The position numbers were made by a program, and so were the translations under genes. Positions 15,641 through 23,544 of a DNA stretch of 52,363 nt are shown here, piece by piece. The notes under the pieces are model-generated. The model searched no databases. It saw nothing but the letters and a program-made list of their open reading frames with translations, and was not told the DNA's origin. This stretch comes from Oscillospiraceae bacterium. GTDB lineage: Bacteria; Bacillota; Clostridia; Oscillospirales; Acutalibacteraceae. The stretch lies in the NCBI GenBank assembly GCA_910574995.1, contig CAJTCS010000014.1, positions 1 through 52,363 of the forward strand, read 5' to 3'. Numbering within the stretch: position 1 is the stretch's first letter; every line of letters begins with the position of its first letter.

Positions 15641-16978
15641 ATGGGCTTTTTCAGCAGTCTGTTTCGTTCGCGGGATGCCCCCCAGAACCGCACCGCCGGA
15701 AGTGCCTACACTTTTTTCTTTGACGGCTCCACCTCCGGCAAAACCGTCACCGAGCGGAGCGCCATGCAGATGACGGCGGTGTATTCCTGCGTCCACATCT
15801 TGGCGGAGGCCGTGGCTGGCCTGCCCCTTAACCTCTACCGCTACACCGAGGACGGCGGCAAGGAGAAGGCCATCGGCCACCCGCTGTACCTCCTGCTCCA
15901 TGACGAGCCAAACCCTGAAATGAGTTCCTTCGTGTTCCGGGAAACCCTCATGACCCACCTGCTCCTCTGGGGCAACGCCTACGCCCAGGTCATCCGCAAC
16001 GGCAAAGGCGAAGTGGTGGCGCTGTATCCCCTCACGCCCAACAAAATGACTGTAGACCGGGACGAGCGGGGCCAGCTCTACTACAGCTACCAGCGGAGCA
16101 ATGACGAAGCCCCCACCATGAAGGGGAGCACAGTTACCCTCCGACCCTCGGACGTGCTGCACATCCCCGGCCTGGGGTTTGACGGCTTGGTAGGCTACTC
16201 GCCCATCGCTATGGCGAAGAACGCCATCGCCTGTGAGGAGTACAGCGCTAAATTCTTCGCCAACGGTGCGGCTCCGGGCGGCGTCCTGGAACACCCCGGC
16301 ACCATCAAAGACCCCCAGCGTGTCCGGGAGAGCTGGCAGTCCACCTTCGGCGGCAGCGGCAACGCCAATAAGATCGCAGTTCTGGAGGAGGGCATGAAAT
16401 ACACGCCCATCGGCATCTCGCCGGAGCAGGCGCAGTTCCTCGAAACGAGGAAATTCCAAATCAATGAGATCGCTCGAATTTTCCGAGTGCCGCCTCACAT
16501 GGTGGGCGACCTGGAAAAGTCGAGCTTTTCTAATATTGAGCAGCAGTCGCTGGAGTTCGTGAAATACACGCTGGACCCCTGGGTGACCCGGTGGGAGCAG
16601 TCCATCCAGCGGTCGCTACTCACCCAGGAGGAAAAGTCCACCTATTTTGTGAAGTTCAACTTGGAGGGCTTGCTCCGGGGTGATTACCAGAGCCGGATGA
16701 ACGGTTACGCCACCGCCCGTCAGAACGGCTGGATGTCCGCCAACGATATCCGGGAGCTGGAGAACCTCGACCGTATCCCCACCGAGGAGGGCGGCGACCT
16801 GTATCTCATCAACGGCAATATGCTCCCGCTGCACCAGGCCGGGGCTTTTGCGAATACCACAACGACAGGAGAGGAGGATTCCGATGAAAAAATTCTGGAA
16901 CTGGAAAGTGAAAGCGGCGACGGAGACGGCCCCGGAGGAACGGACGCTGTTCCTCAACGGCACCATCGCCGAGGATAG
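15641..16978 (+). CDS. HK97-type phage portal protein
   Basis: The 445-residue protein matches the portal family: a start of MGFFSSLFRSRDAP, TAVYSCVHILAEAVAGLPLNLY, PNPEMSSFVFRETLM, LLLWGNAYAQVIRN, FANGAAPGGVLEHPG, and FRVPPHMVGDLEKSSFSNIEQQSLEFV, a very conserved portal segment. Portals form the dodecameric ring at the prohead vertex through which DNA enters. It appears full length. ATG 15641 follows AAGGAG. The next gene begins inside its 3' end, as usual for portal-protease pairs. It is an isolated relic here: no terminase or capsid gene is nearby. Confidence 0.9.
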   Translation: MGFFSSLFRSRDAPQNRTAGSAYTFFFDGSTSGKTVTERSAMQMTAVYSCVHILAEAVAGLPLNLYRYTEDGGKEKAIGHPLYLLLHDEPNPEMSSFVFRETLMTHLLLWGNAYAQVIRNGKGEVVALYPLTPNKMTVDRDERGQLYYSYQRSNDEAPTMKGSTVTLRPSDVLHIPGLGFDGLVGYSPIAMAKNAIACEEYSAKFFANGAAPGGVLEHPGTIKDPQRVRESWQSTFGGSGNANKIAVLEEGMKYTPIGISPEQAQFLETRKFQINEIARIFRVPPHMVGDLEKSSFSNIEQQSLEFVKYTLDPWVTRWEQSIQRSLLTQEEKSTYFVKFNLEGLLRGDYQSRMNGYATARQNGWMSANDIRELENLDRIPTEEGGDLYLINGNMLPLHQAGAFANTTTTGEEDSDEKILELESESGDGDGPGGTDAVPQRHHRRG

Positions 16979-17519
16979 CTGGTATGACGATGATGTGACC
17001 CCGCAGCTTTTGATTAGCGGACTGGCATTTATCGTCTGCGCTGTTACATTTATTGTGGTGACTAACAGCCTGTTTGGTTGGGAATGTATCAAAACCTCTA
17101 TTCAGATGATGTATTCCATCGTGACTTTGGCAGAAATGGACATAGGCCAACTGCAAGTCCTTTTTGCGGTCGCTGGTCTGCTCTCTGTTCTGGCCTCGGT
17201 CAGCTTCACCTTGTTTCTTTCCTCAAAGTGCAAAAGCACAGTATCGTCCCTTGCTGCATCGCTGGTATTCTGCATCGCGCCGGTGGTGATCTGTATGACC
17301 GTTCCAGGCGCATTGTCCACATGGCTGTGCAGTATCCTCCCCGCCAGCGGTACAAGTATTCAGGCGAGTATCCTCTACGCAATTACTGACTTCCAGTTTT
17401 TGAATGTTGGCGGATTGTCTATCTGGACGCCCTATGCCATGATTGGGGCTTGTGTTATAGAAATACCCCTGTTTTCATTCCTGACGATTTGTTCATATTG
17501 TAAGCATACTGTAAATTGA
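16884..17519 (+). pseudogene. Chimera: ClpP-like prohead protease start joined to ABC permease tail
   Basis: The first 40 residues (MKKFWNWKVKAATETAPEER, then LFLNGTIAEDSWYDDDVTP) are the start of a ClpP-type phage prohead protease, in its expected place overlapping the portal gene. From about base 17,000 the sequence becomes a polytopic membrane protein with about five hydrophobic segments (SGLAFIVCAVTFIVVTNSLF; VFCIAPVVICMTVPGAL) ending LFSFLTICSYCKHTVN. It resembles the C-terminal part of an ABC-2 type permease. The two parts have unrelated functions, so the frame is an accidental fusion at a deletion junction. No protease catalytic Ser or His remains. Confidence 0.75.
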
Positions 17520-17551
17520 CCCCGTATTGAATACCCTGGTATGATTGCCGC

Positions 17552-17640
17552 ACGACGGCAAAAGAAAAAAAGCCGTCGTACAGCACAAATTGTCACGCTC
17601 TGAAATGACGGCTTTTGAGAAATCGAAAGCCGTCATTTTC
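17552..17640 (+). terminator. Two consecutive hairpins sharing a GACGGC/GCCGTC core
   Basis: ACGACGGC-N12-GCCGTCGT (17552-17579) is followed by AAATGACGGCTTT-N10-AAAGCCGTCATTT (17603-17638) with T-rich flanks. The second looks like a bidirectional terminator. Because both stems contain the same core, they could also pair with each other. Confidence 0.65.
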
Positions 17641-17787
17641 ATACCCACTGGCGGTACATAGGAGGATGCCGCCATGCGACTATGGAGAGATAGGCACTTA
17701 TCAAAAAAAGCCTGCCCCCTGCAACGGTGTCCTTTACCCAAGTATGCGAAAATAGTCGTTTTTTGACGGCTCATACTGTTATGCTCC

Positions 17788-17824
17788 GCGCCCGAATGGT
17801 CTTGCACCGTTCGGGCGCTTTTCT
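17788..17824 (+). terminator. Terminator-like hairpin before the sigma genes
   Basis: GCGCCCGAA-N13-TTCGGGCGC forms a 9-bp stem followed by four T. It lies in the 389-base gap before the first sigma-like gene and could act as an attenuator for it. Confidence 0.6.
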
Positions 17825-17908
17825 ATGCTCAGGCCGACCACCACGGCCCCGCTGCCGCTCTCCGCCCTCTCCGTTCAGACCCCAAAAATCTGAACGGAGG
17901 AAAGGACG

Positions 17909-18307
17909 ATGGAAATTACCATCAAAATCAACGGGCGGTTCATGTCCGTTGAGGTCAGCGCCGAGGTTGCCGACTATCTGGAACAGGCCAAGCGAAACAA
18001 TCGGAAACTCTACCGTGAGCGTCAGCGGTATTGGGACGGGCGCGAGTGTGACGAGTACATAATCAGCACCGAGGGCCGCTTGCCCTACTGCACTACCCCG
18101 GAGGAATTGGTCTGCCAGCGGGAAACACTGGACGAAATTCTGGCGGTGCTGGCGCTCTGTACCGATACCCAGCGGGAGCGGTTTTTGCTCTATGCCCTGC
18201 ATGATTTCAGCTATGCGGAGATTGCCGAGATGTGCGGTTGCTCCAAGGTTTCCGTTTGCCAGAGCATCGAGGCCGTCCGCAAAAAATTTTTCAAAATCTT
18301 TCTGTAA
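17909..18307 (+). CDS. Sigma-70-like factor of a conjugative element (first)
   Basis: The 132-residue protein starts MEITIKINGRFMSVEVSAEV, has a basic Arg/Tyr-rich stretch (RNNRKLYRERQRYWDG), and ends with a sigma region 4 helix-turn-helix (SYAEIAEMCGCSKVSVCQSI). Such short sigma-like proteins are frequent in Tn916-type and related Clostridial elements, where they are thought to control element genes. ATG 17909 follows ggaggaaagg. It is the first of three related genes in a row; the second shares the same layout. Confidence 0.78.
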   Translation: MEITIKINGRFMSVEVSAEVADYLEQAKRNNRKLYRERQRYWDGRECDEYIISTEGRLPYCTTPEELVCQRETLDEILAVLALCTDTQRERFLLYALHDFSYAEIAEMCGCSKVSVCQSIEAVRKKFFKIFL

Positions 18308-18366
18308 ACACCTTGTCGGTAAGCCCCCTAAGTGGCTACCAGGTGAGGGGCATTGCTCCATCACCG

Positions 18367-18400
18367 GGAGGGACAAGCAGTTTCGGCTGTTTGTCCCTCC
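18367..18400 (+). terminator. Hairpin between the two sigma-like genes
   Basis: GGAGGGACAA pairs with TTGTCCCTCC, with an inner CAG/CTG, giving about 13 bp. No strong T-run follows, so it may be an attenuator or processing signal rather than a full terminator. Confidence 0.5.
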
Positions 18401-18419
18401 TGTCATTTAGTAGGTCAAA

Positions 18420-18872
18420 ATGAAAGTCATCAACCTGCGGCTCTACTATCCCCATTACCAACAGGACAAGCTGGTGGAGGTCAGCGAGGAAGTCTTTGAC
18501 GTGCTGTGCCAATCCGTCCGGGAAATGCGGAACCATGAGCGCCGCAAGCGGTATCACCGGGCTTATTACTCGCTGGATGCTTTCGAGTGGACGGAGAACT
18601 ATGCTCTGGAACACAGCCCGTCCCCGGAACAGCTTATCATGCTGGCGGAGGAACGGGCCGAGCGTGACCGGCTGGCCGCTGCCTTGCGGGATGCTCTGTC
18701 CTACGCCACCCCCACCCAGGCCCGGCGTGTCTGTGCCTACTACCTGGGCGGGCTGACCCAACAGCAGATCGCAGACCGGGAGCGCGTTCACAACAGCAAT
18801 GTGTGTCTCTCTATCCGCCGTGGTCTGTGCAATCTGCGCCGCTACTACGCAGACCACCCCCAGGGAAAGTGA
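18420..18872 (+). CDS. Sigma-70-like factor of a conjugative element (second)
   Basis: The 150-residue protein (start MKVINLRLYYPHYQQDKLVE) carries the same pattern as the gene before it: a short beta start, a basic RRKRYHRAYYSLD segment, then a region 4 helix-turn-helix (LTQQQIADRERVHNSNVCLS). The central RDALSYATPTQARRV is typical of sigma-like regulators on Firmicute mobile elements. The binding site before the ATG is weak. The role is inferred only. Confidence 0.7.
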   Translation: MKVINLRLYYPHYQQDKLVEVSEEVFDVLCQSVREMRNHERRKRYHRAYYSLDAFEWTENYALEHSPSPEQLIMLAEERAERDRLAAALRDALSYATPTQARRVCAYYLGGLTQQQIADRERVHNSNVCLSIRRGLCNLRRYYADHPQGK

Positions 18873-18879
18873 GGGCGGC

Positions 18880-18999
18880 ATGGCAACTATCAATTTGCGA
18901 AAGCACTACTACCCGCTCTACACCAAGGACACTTTCATTGAAGTGCCGGACGAGGTTGCCGCCGTCATGGAGGAATGTCGGCTCTATGAGAACCGGTAG
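18880..18999 (+). pseudogene. Truncated third sigma-like gene
   Basis: Only the first 39 residues remain (ATINLRKHYYPLYTKDTF), matching the N-terminal layout of the second gene. It stops at TAG 18997 just where the basic segment should begin. This marks the right edge of the mobile-element debris. Bases 19000-19047 hold nothing recognisable. Confidence 0.65.
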
Positions 19000-19047
19000 G
19001 AAGGCAGGAAATGATTGTCACGGAATGGCGTGTTTTGGGAGTGACGC

Positions 19048-19079
19048 CAAAACAAAAGCCGCAGTCCCCACCCTGCGGC
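19048..19079 (-). terminator. Terminator of the vanY-side minus-strand unit
   Basis: On the minus strand, GCCGCAG-ggtgggga-CTGCGGC is followed by TTTTGTTTT. Confidence 0.8.
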
Positions 19080-19113
19080 CCTCGCTTTATTGTAAGAAGG
19101 ATGTGTTGTTTTC

Positions 19114-19280
19114 TCAGGCCCGGAGCTGTACCAGGGCCCCGCCCAGGCTGTCCATCCCCATCCACTCTTCGCGGGTATGGGCCAGGCCCCTGCGCACGGT
19201 CCCGACGGTATTCGCGGGCAAGCCCAGGCCCGGAGGGATGCTGCTGTCGGTGGACCGGGCGGAGAGCCCTGCTTTTTCCC
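19114..19280 (-). pseudogene. C-terminal remnant of an M20 peptidase
   Basis: In one minus-strand frame, beginning right after the vanY stop, the sequence reads KAGLSARSTDSSIPPGLGLP, then TVRRGLAHTREEWMGMDSLG, ending at a TGA near 19114. This is the conserved end of M20 peptidases (family pattern ARSTDSNIP...GGxxHTREE). About 350 N-terminal residues are missing. The following terminator (19048-19079) probably belonged to it. There is no start codon or ribosome binding site, so it is not expressed as a peptidase. Confidence 0.75.
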
Positions 19281-20078
19281 TCATTTTGCCAGGTATTCTT
19301 CCAAGCACAGCCCCTGCTCGAATATTTCCGTAGCGGCTTCCACCCCTACATAGCGGTAGTGCCACACCTCCTCCACAGTGCCGGTGATGTCCGTCTTGTC
19401 GCCAGGGTAGCGGAAGATAAAGCCATACTTATAGCTATTCTCCTGCAGCCAAAGGAACAGGTCGTAGGTTGCCCCCTCCATGTCCACCGCCAGGCCCAGC
19501 TGGTGTTCGCTGGTACCAGGGGCCGCTACCCACTTGCCGGCCTCTGCCTTTGCATCCTCTTCCGGGTACCCTTCCGCCTTGTACTTGTTCACTTCATTGT
19601 CGTATAAGGATTGCTGTACTGCCTGGGTGCGGTAGCCGGAGACCACCCGGGGCGTCTCGTCCCAATTGCCTTCTTTGGCGGCTTCCAACATTTCCATCAA
19701 AGGCTCATACATGCGTCCATCCACCTGTTCCCCACCAGGTAGCTCTTTTAGGTCCACTGTGTATCCCTCTGGGATAGGGTTCCAACGGTTTACCAGGCGC
19801 AGGTTCCACTCTGTGCCGTCTTCATAAGGTGCCTGTGGCCGGATGTCCTGCTCTGCCTTAGCGGGCGTGTCCTGTTCGGTTTCCCCTAACGTCAAGCCAG
19901 GCAGGTCCCCCCGGCGGTTTTCCGGGGACGGCAGCTGATTCAGGTAGTCCATACACCCCATCACAGCCAGGAATACCAGCATCGCTGTGCAGGCCGTGCC
20001 TACGGCCCACGCCGCAATGGTGTTCCTCCTATATCGTTGTTGATGCCTCCGCCTGCGCGCCATGGCCTTCTCTGTCAT
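19281..20078 (-). CDS. vanY: VanY-type D-alanyl-D-alanine carboxypeptidase
   Basis: The 265-residue protein has a membrane anchor at about residues 21-46, a linker, and an M15B carboxypeptidase domain. The zinc motif is intact (SEHQLGLAVD), the second catalytic segment EEVWHYRYVG is present, and RVVSGYR lies upstream. It would remove the terminal D-Ala from peptidoglycan stem peptides outside the membrane. It lies downstream of vanS and vanR on the same strand, but no ligase (vanA/B/G type), vanH or vanX is nearby, so glycopeptide resistance is not implied. The 231-base gap to vanS contains a large inverted-repeat structure. GGAGG precedes its ATG. Confidence 0.88.
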   Translation of the reverse strand: MTEKAMARRRRHQQRYRRNTIAAWAVGTACTAMLVFLAVMGCMDYLNQLPSPENRRGDLPGLTLGETEQDTPAKAEQDIRPQAPYEDGTEWNLRLVNRWNPIPEGYTVDLKELPGGEQVDGRMYEPLMEMLEAAKEGNWDETPRVVSGYRTQAVQQSLYDNEVNKYKAEGYPEEDAKAEAGKWVAAPGTSEHQLGLAVDMEGATYDLFLWLQENSYKYGFIFRYPGDKTDITGTVEEVWHYRYVGVEAATEIFEQGLCLEEYLAK

Positions 20079-20104
20079 GACCCATTCCTCCTATATAAAA
20101 TAAT

Positions 20105-20301
20105 AAGCGTTCCTAACGGTGTCTATCTTACCAGAAAGGAACGCTTTGTTCTTTAATATAAGATTGGTTCTTTCCTAAGAAAGCCTTAATATCAATCGCC
20201 ATGCGATACAGAATTCGCACAAAAAGCCGTGAAAACGCGGCGTTTTGTGCCCGGTATCGTTCCTTTCTGCGTATTTTTCACATTAAGCTAACTTTCTTAG
20301 G
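20105..20301 (-). promoter_or_regulatory. Nested inverted-repeat structure ahead of vanY
   Basis: Two modules fill the vanS-vanY gap. The module nearer vanY pairs AAGCGTTCC with GGAACGCTT (20105-20146). The other is 128 bases long with four nested arms: CCTAAGAAAG/CTTTCTTAGG (20174/20292), CTTAAT/ATTAAG (20185/20282), CGATAC/GTATCG (20204/20254) and GCACAAAA-x-GCCG/CGGC-x-TTTTGTGC (20217-20250). It could be an RNA leader of vanY or a small insertion. Confidence 0.65.
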
Positions 20302-20309
20302 CGGCGCGC

Positions 20310-21449
20310 CTAATGGGCGGGCAGGACGATGGTAAAGGCCACGTTTTCATCCTGGCTTTCCGCCGAGATCGAGCCTCCATGCAGGGTGACGATCTCCTTG
20401 GCAATGGCCAGGCCCAGCCCGGCCCCGCCTGTGCCGGAGGTACGGGCGCCGTCTAAGCGGTAAAACTTTTCAAACAGGGAGGTAAGCTTTTCTTGGGGGA
20501 TGGTCCTGCCTTGGTTCATGAATCGAATGATGACAGAGCCGTCTGTTTCTTCTGCAGAAATCGTAATTTCCGTGTTAGGGTAGCTATAGGCCGCTGCGTT
20601 TTTCAGCACATTCTGGAATACCCGGGCCAGCTTGTCCGGGTCGCCGTGGACGGTAAGGGTCTCGTCGGCTTTCAAGACGGCGGTGTTGCCGTTTTGTTCC
20701 AGTGCCGGAAGAAGCTCGTCTGCCAGCTGCACCAGCATATAGTAGAGGTCGATAGCTTCCTTTTGTATCACGATTTGCTGCAGGTTGTACCGCGTAATGT
20801 CGAAAAACTCGTTTATCATCTTCTCCAGCCGGTACGCCTTGTCCAAGGCAACGCGGGTATATTTAGCCCGCTGCTCTGTTGGCATATCTGGGGCCTCTTC
20901 CAAAAGGCTTAGGTAGCCGATAACAGAGGTCAGGGGCGTCTTCAGGTCGTGGGCCAGGTAGGCGATCAGGTCGTTCTTGCGGGTAGTCTCCTCTTGTAAC
21001 CGGCGCTGGTTTTGCAGCAGGGCGGATTTGATATCGGACATCTGGGCAAAGATCTCCGCCTGGCTTTTAGGGAAAACATCCATAGCGCCGGCGTTCCCGT
21101 CCATGTAGGCCCGCAGGCGCTGGCTGATATCGGTAATCGCGCGTTTTTCCCGTTGCCGGGCGGCGAACCCCGCGGCAAAAAACACGATTACCAGCCAGCA
21201 TAAGGTAACCGTTACAAAGCCGCCCAGCAGCACGGGCTTCAGCCGCCTCCAGTCTATATACGTATAGATATCGCCCCAGCCCTCGGCTGGATAAAAATGG
21301 CTTTCGGTGATGGTAAATGTCTCCTCAAACCACCGGACGAAAACGCCGTCGAACACGTTGTCCGCCAGGAAATAGATTGCGGAGCACGCTGCAAACCCAG
21401 CGGTCAGCAGCATCAGCAGCTGTAAAATTTTCGCGGCCTTACGTTTCAA
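20310..21449 (-). CDS. VanS-type sensor histidine kinase
   Basis: The 379-residue membrane kinase has two transmembrane segments (about 9-29 and 74-96) enclosing an extracellular loop of about 45 residues, a HAMP-like linker, an H-box with the phosphorylated His in YLAHDLKTPLTSVIGYL, an N-box around FQNVLKNAAAYS, and G-boxes (GAGLGLAIAKEIVTLHGG). It is closest in style to VanS of the VanG type. It overlaps the upstream response regulator by 11 bases, so translation is coupled. It should sense a cell-wall or envelope signal; the ligand is unknown. Confidence 0.88.
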   Translation of the reverse strand: MKRKAAKILQLLMLLTAGFAACSAIYFLADNVFDGVFVRWFEETFTITESHFYPAEGWGDIYTYIDWRRLKPVLLGGFVTVTLCWLVIVFFAAGFAARQREKRAITDISQRLRAYMDGNAGAMDVFPKSQAEIFAQMSDIKSALLQNQRRLQEETTRKNDLIAYLAHDLKTPLTSVIGYLSLLEEAPDMPTEQRAKYTRVALDKAYRLEKMINEFFDITRYNLQQIVIQKEAIDLYYMLVQLADELLPALEQNGNTAVLKADETLTVHGDPDKLARVFQNVLKNAAAYSYPNTEITISAEETDGSVIIRFMNQGRTIPQEKLTSLFEKFYRLDGARTSGTGGAGLGLAIAKEIVTLHGGSISAESQDENVAFTIVLPAH

Positions 21450-22146
21450 TTTTATACCCCACTCCCCATATGGTTTTAATAAGCCCGGCCTTGTCCCCCA
21501 ATTTCTCCCGCAGGTGGCGGATGTGCACGGTGATGGTGTTGTTAGACTTGGTATAATACTCGTCCCGCCATATCTGATGGAACATCTCCTCGGCGCTTAC
21601 CACTTGCCCCTTCTTTTCCAACAACATGCGTAGGATGGAAAATTCGGTGGGGGTAAGGGTAAGGGGGGCGTCCAGCAAGAGGCATTGGTGGGTTTTGGTG
21701 TTCATGGAAAGCCCCCCGTGCTCCAGCACGTCCAGCTCAGAGGCGCTTACCATGTTAAGGTTGTACCGCTTGTACCGGCGCAGCTGGGCTTTCACCCGCG
21801 CCACCAGCTCCAGGGGGCGGAAGGGTTTGGTCATATAGTCGTCCGCCCCCAGGGTCAGGCCGGTAATCTTGTCGGTCTCCTCCACTTTTGCGGTAAGCAT
21901 GATGACCGGGTAGGCGTGCTGCTCCCGTATCTTCTGGCAGATGGCAAAGCCGCTCGTGCCTGGAAGCATCACGTCCAGTATGGCCAGATCCAGCTCGGTA
22001 GATTCCATGCAGGCCAAAGCGTCCACCGCTGTGTAGAACTTGTACACCTGGTAATCCTCGTTTTTAAGGTATAACTCTACCAGGTCGGCTATCTCTCTCT
22101 CATCGTCGACAACTAGGATTTTATCAGACGTAAGCGCCACCTCCAA
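21439..22146 (-). CDS. VanR-type OmpR-family response regulator
   Basis: The 235-residue protein has a receiver domain with the acidic pocket (ILVVDDEREIADLV), the phosphoacceptor Asp (LAILDVMLPGTSG) and the conserved Lys (DDYMTKPFRPLELVARV), followed by a winged-helix DNA-binding domain (LTPTEFSILRMLLEKKGQVV to GVGYKIET). It is the first gene of the minus-strand unit vanR-vanS-vanY and probably regulates it. A TTGCGC-17-TACAAT promoter and a GGAGG site precede it. Confidence 0.92.
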   Translation of the reverse strand: MEVALTSDKILVVDDEREIADLVELYLKNEDYQVYKFYTAVDALACMESTELDLAILDVMLPGTSGFAICQKIREQHAYPVIMLTAKVEETDKITGLTLGADDYMTKPFRPLELVARVKAQLRRYKRYNLNMVSASELDVLEHGGLSMNTKTHQCLLLDAPLTLTPTEFSILRMLLEKKGQVVSAEEMFHQIWRDEYYTKSNNTITVHIRHLREKLGDKAGLIKTIWGVGYKIET

Positions 22147-22154
22147 TCCCCTTT

Positions 22155-22183
22155 ATTGTACCGGATACATGTCCTCCGCGCAA
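22155..22183 (-). promoter_or_regulatory. Promoter of the vanR/vanS unit
   Basis: On the minus strand, TTGCGC (22178-22183) and TACAAT (22155-22160) are separated by 17 bases. Confidence 0.6.
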
Positions 22184-22382
22184 TGCCTTTTCGTTTTTTC
22201 TCCCAAACAGGCGGTGCGCGAAAGGGGGGGGGCACTCCCTTCGCGGGGGCTTTTTCTACACGCAACATCCTGCGGCATACCACGAGCTTGCTTCCTTCTT
22301 GTGTGCGGAAGCGATTTTTGATTATCCAGGCAGGGGAGGGGCTTTTGTAGGATTTAAGAAGCGGCTGGGCAAGCCACAAAAA
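22184..22382. other. Non-coding stretch
   Basis: No gene is visible. It contains an imperfect hairpin (GCGAAAGGG...CCCTTCGC at about 22220-22246) with a plus-strand T-run just after, which may be an orphan terminator left from a lost gene. Confidence 0.35.
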
Positions 22383-22408
22383 GAAAGGGCTGGTAATCCA
22401 GCCCTTTC
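22383..22408 (-). terminator. Terminator after the isomerase/GPH remnant
   Basis: GAAAGGGCTGG-TAAT-CCAGCCCTTTC is a perfect 11-bp stem; on the minus strand it is followed by TTTTTG. Confidence 0.85.
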
Positions 22409-22476
22409 CCTTGGCTTTCCGGCATATGATTTTTCCCGGTTGTAGGAAGCCCAAGCCGCTTATAGAAAGGCTTCTG

Positions 22477-22755
22477 CTAAGGCTGCCTTGCCTCCCGTTT
22501 CCTGGCCAGGGCTTCGTTGATCATCGGATACTCCCGGTCCAACCGGTAAAACAGGAACAATAGCAGGCACACGGCCCCGGCCATGGCGGGCAATAAAATG
22601 AAGTTTGCCCGGATAGCTGCCAAGGCGGAGGGCGTCTGGGGCTGGTCGGGGGCATACCCGCCTATCTCCAGTACAAAAGCAGAGAGGGCGCTGGAGGCCA
22701 TAACGCCCAGCTTTACCATGAACATCGACATGGATGTGAGCAGCTGCTTTCTGGC
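22477..22755 (-). pseudogene. C-terminal remnant of a GPH-family sugar symporter
   Basis: One minus-strand frame reads SMFMVKLGVMASSALSAFVL, then QTPSALAAIRANFILLPAMA and a last transmembrane segment ending LLFLFYRLDREYPMINEALA. This is the usual end of glycoside-pentoside-hexuronide:cation symporters. The N-terminal 370 or so residues are missing. It is joined out of frame to the sugar isomerase gene, and its terminator lies just downstream. Confidence 0.75.
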
Positions 22756-23407
22756 AGGCAGCGGCGATGGGCCCCCACTCCACTTCCCCCTCGCCCAGGG
22801 GTACCAGCATGTCGCGGTTGCCGCTCATTTTGCGGCGGTCTTTAAAGTGGACTAGGTCTACCCGCCCGGCGTAGGCTTCCAGTATCTCTTCTGGCGTGCT
22901 GCCAGCCCCTAAAGAGCTGTATACAGAATAGGTAAGCTGGGCGTCCTGTGGCAGCAGGGCCAGCATCCTTTCGTAGATGGGCGTGCCCTCTAAGGGGCGG
23001 AAGTCCCAGCGGCGGGGGTGGAAGCTGAAAGTGATACCCTTTGCCTTGGCCAGGTTATAAACCCCTTCCAGGTCCCGGGCCACGTGCTCCAGGTGGTAAA
23101 CGTCCCCAATCTGGAGGGGGAATAGGGCGGTGGTGAGGTATTGGCAGCCGCAGGCGGCGGCGCGCTCTACCACGCGTTCCGGGGGCTGGGGGAAAGGGTA
23201 GTCCTCCTGCATGGCAGCGCAGGTTAGGCCCGCTTCCTGCAGGGCAGAGGCTACGGCCCCGTCCGGTATGGAATAGGGCACGCCATATAACTGTACAGTG
23301 CTGTAACCGATGCTGGCCAACTTTTGCAAGGTGTGCTGCAGCTCCTCTTCTGCCTGGATGAACGGTGTGACGCTGGAAAGGTGTATACCAAAACGGATTG
23401 TACGCAT
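22740..23407 (-). pseudogene. Sugar phosphate isomerase/epimerase, 3' truncated
   Basis: From the ATG at 23407 the protein starts MRTIRFGIHLSSVTPFIQAE and follows a xylose-isomerase-like TIM barrel: SIGYSTVQLYGVPY, LTCAAMQEDYPFPQPP, GITFSFHPRRWDF, RVDLVHFKDRRK with metal-binding residues. After about residue 222 (PIAAACQKA) it runs into the symporter remnant; the remaining residues to a stop at 22460 are a nonsense frame. Roughly the last 30 residues of the barrel, including a conserved Glu, are missing, so activity is doubtful. It is divergent from the AraC-like gene, which may once have controlled it. Confidence 0.75.
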
Positions 23408-23544
23408 TTTCCTGACCTCCTGTTTGGAAGGGGGGTTGACGTTCCCCTTTCAGATTTGTTATCATTATAGTGCCACAGACAGCGGATAGCTATAAAGATC
23501 CCCTGCAATACTATAACAATATTCCAGTTTAGGAGGAAGGCCCT

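Noticed and set aside
20310..22146. Glycopeptide resistance operon
   Set aside because: No D-Ala-D-Lac or D-Ala-D-Ser ligase, vanH, vanX or vanT gene is present; only regulator, kinase and carboxypeptidase were found.
22184..22382. Possible small gene or insertion sequence end between vanR and the isomerase remnant
   Set aside because: No open frame with a binding site and no matched terminal repeats were seen; only one imperfect hairpin.
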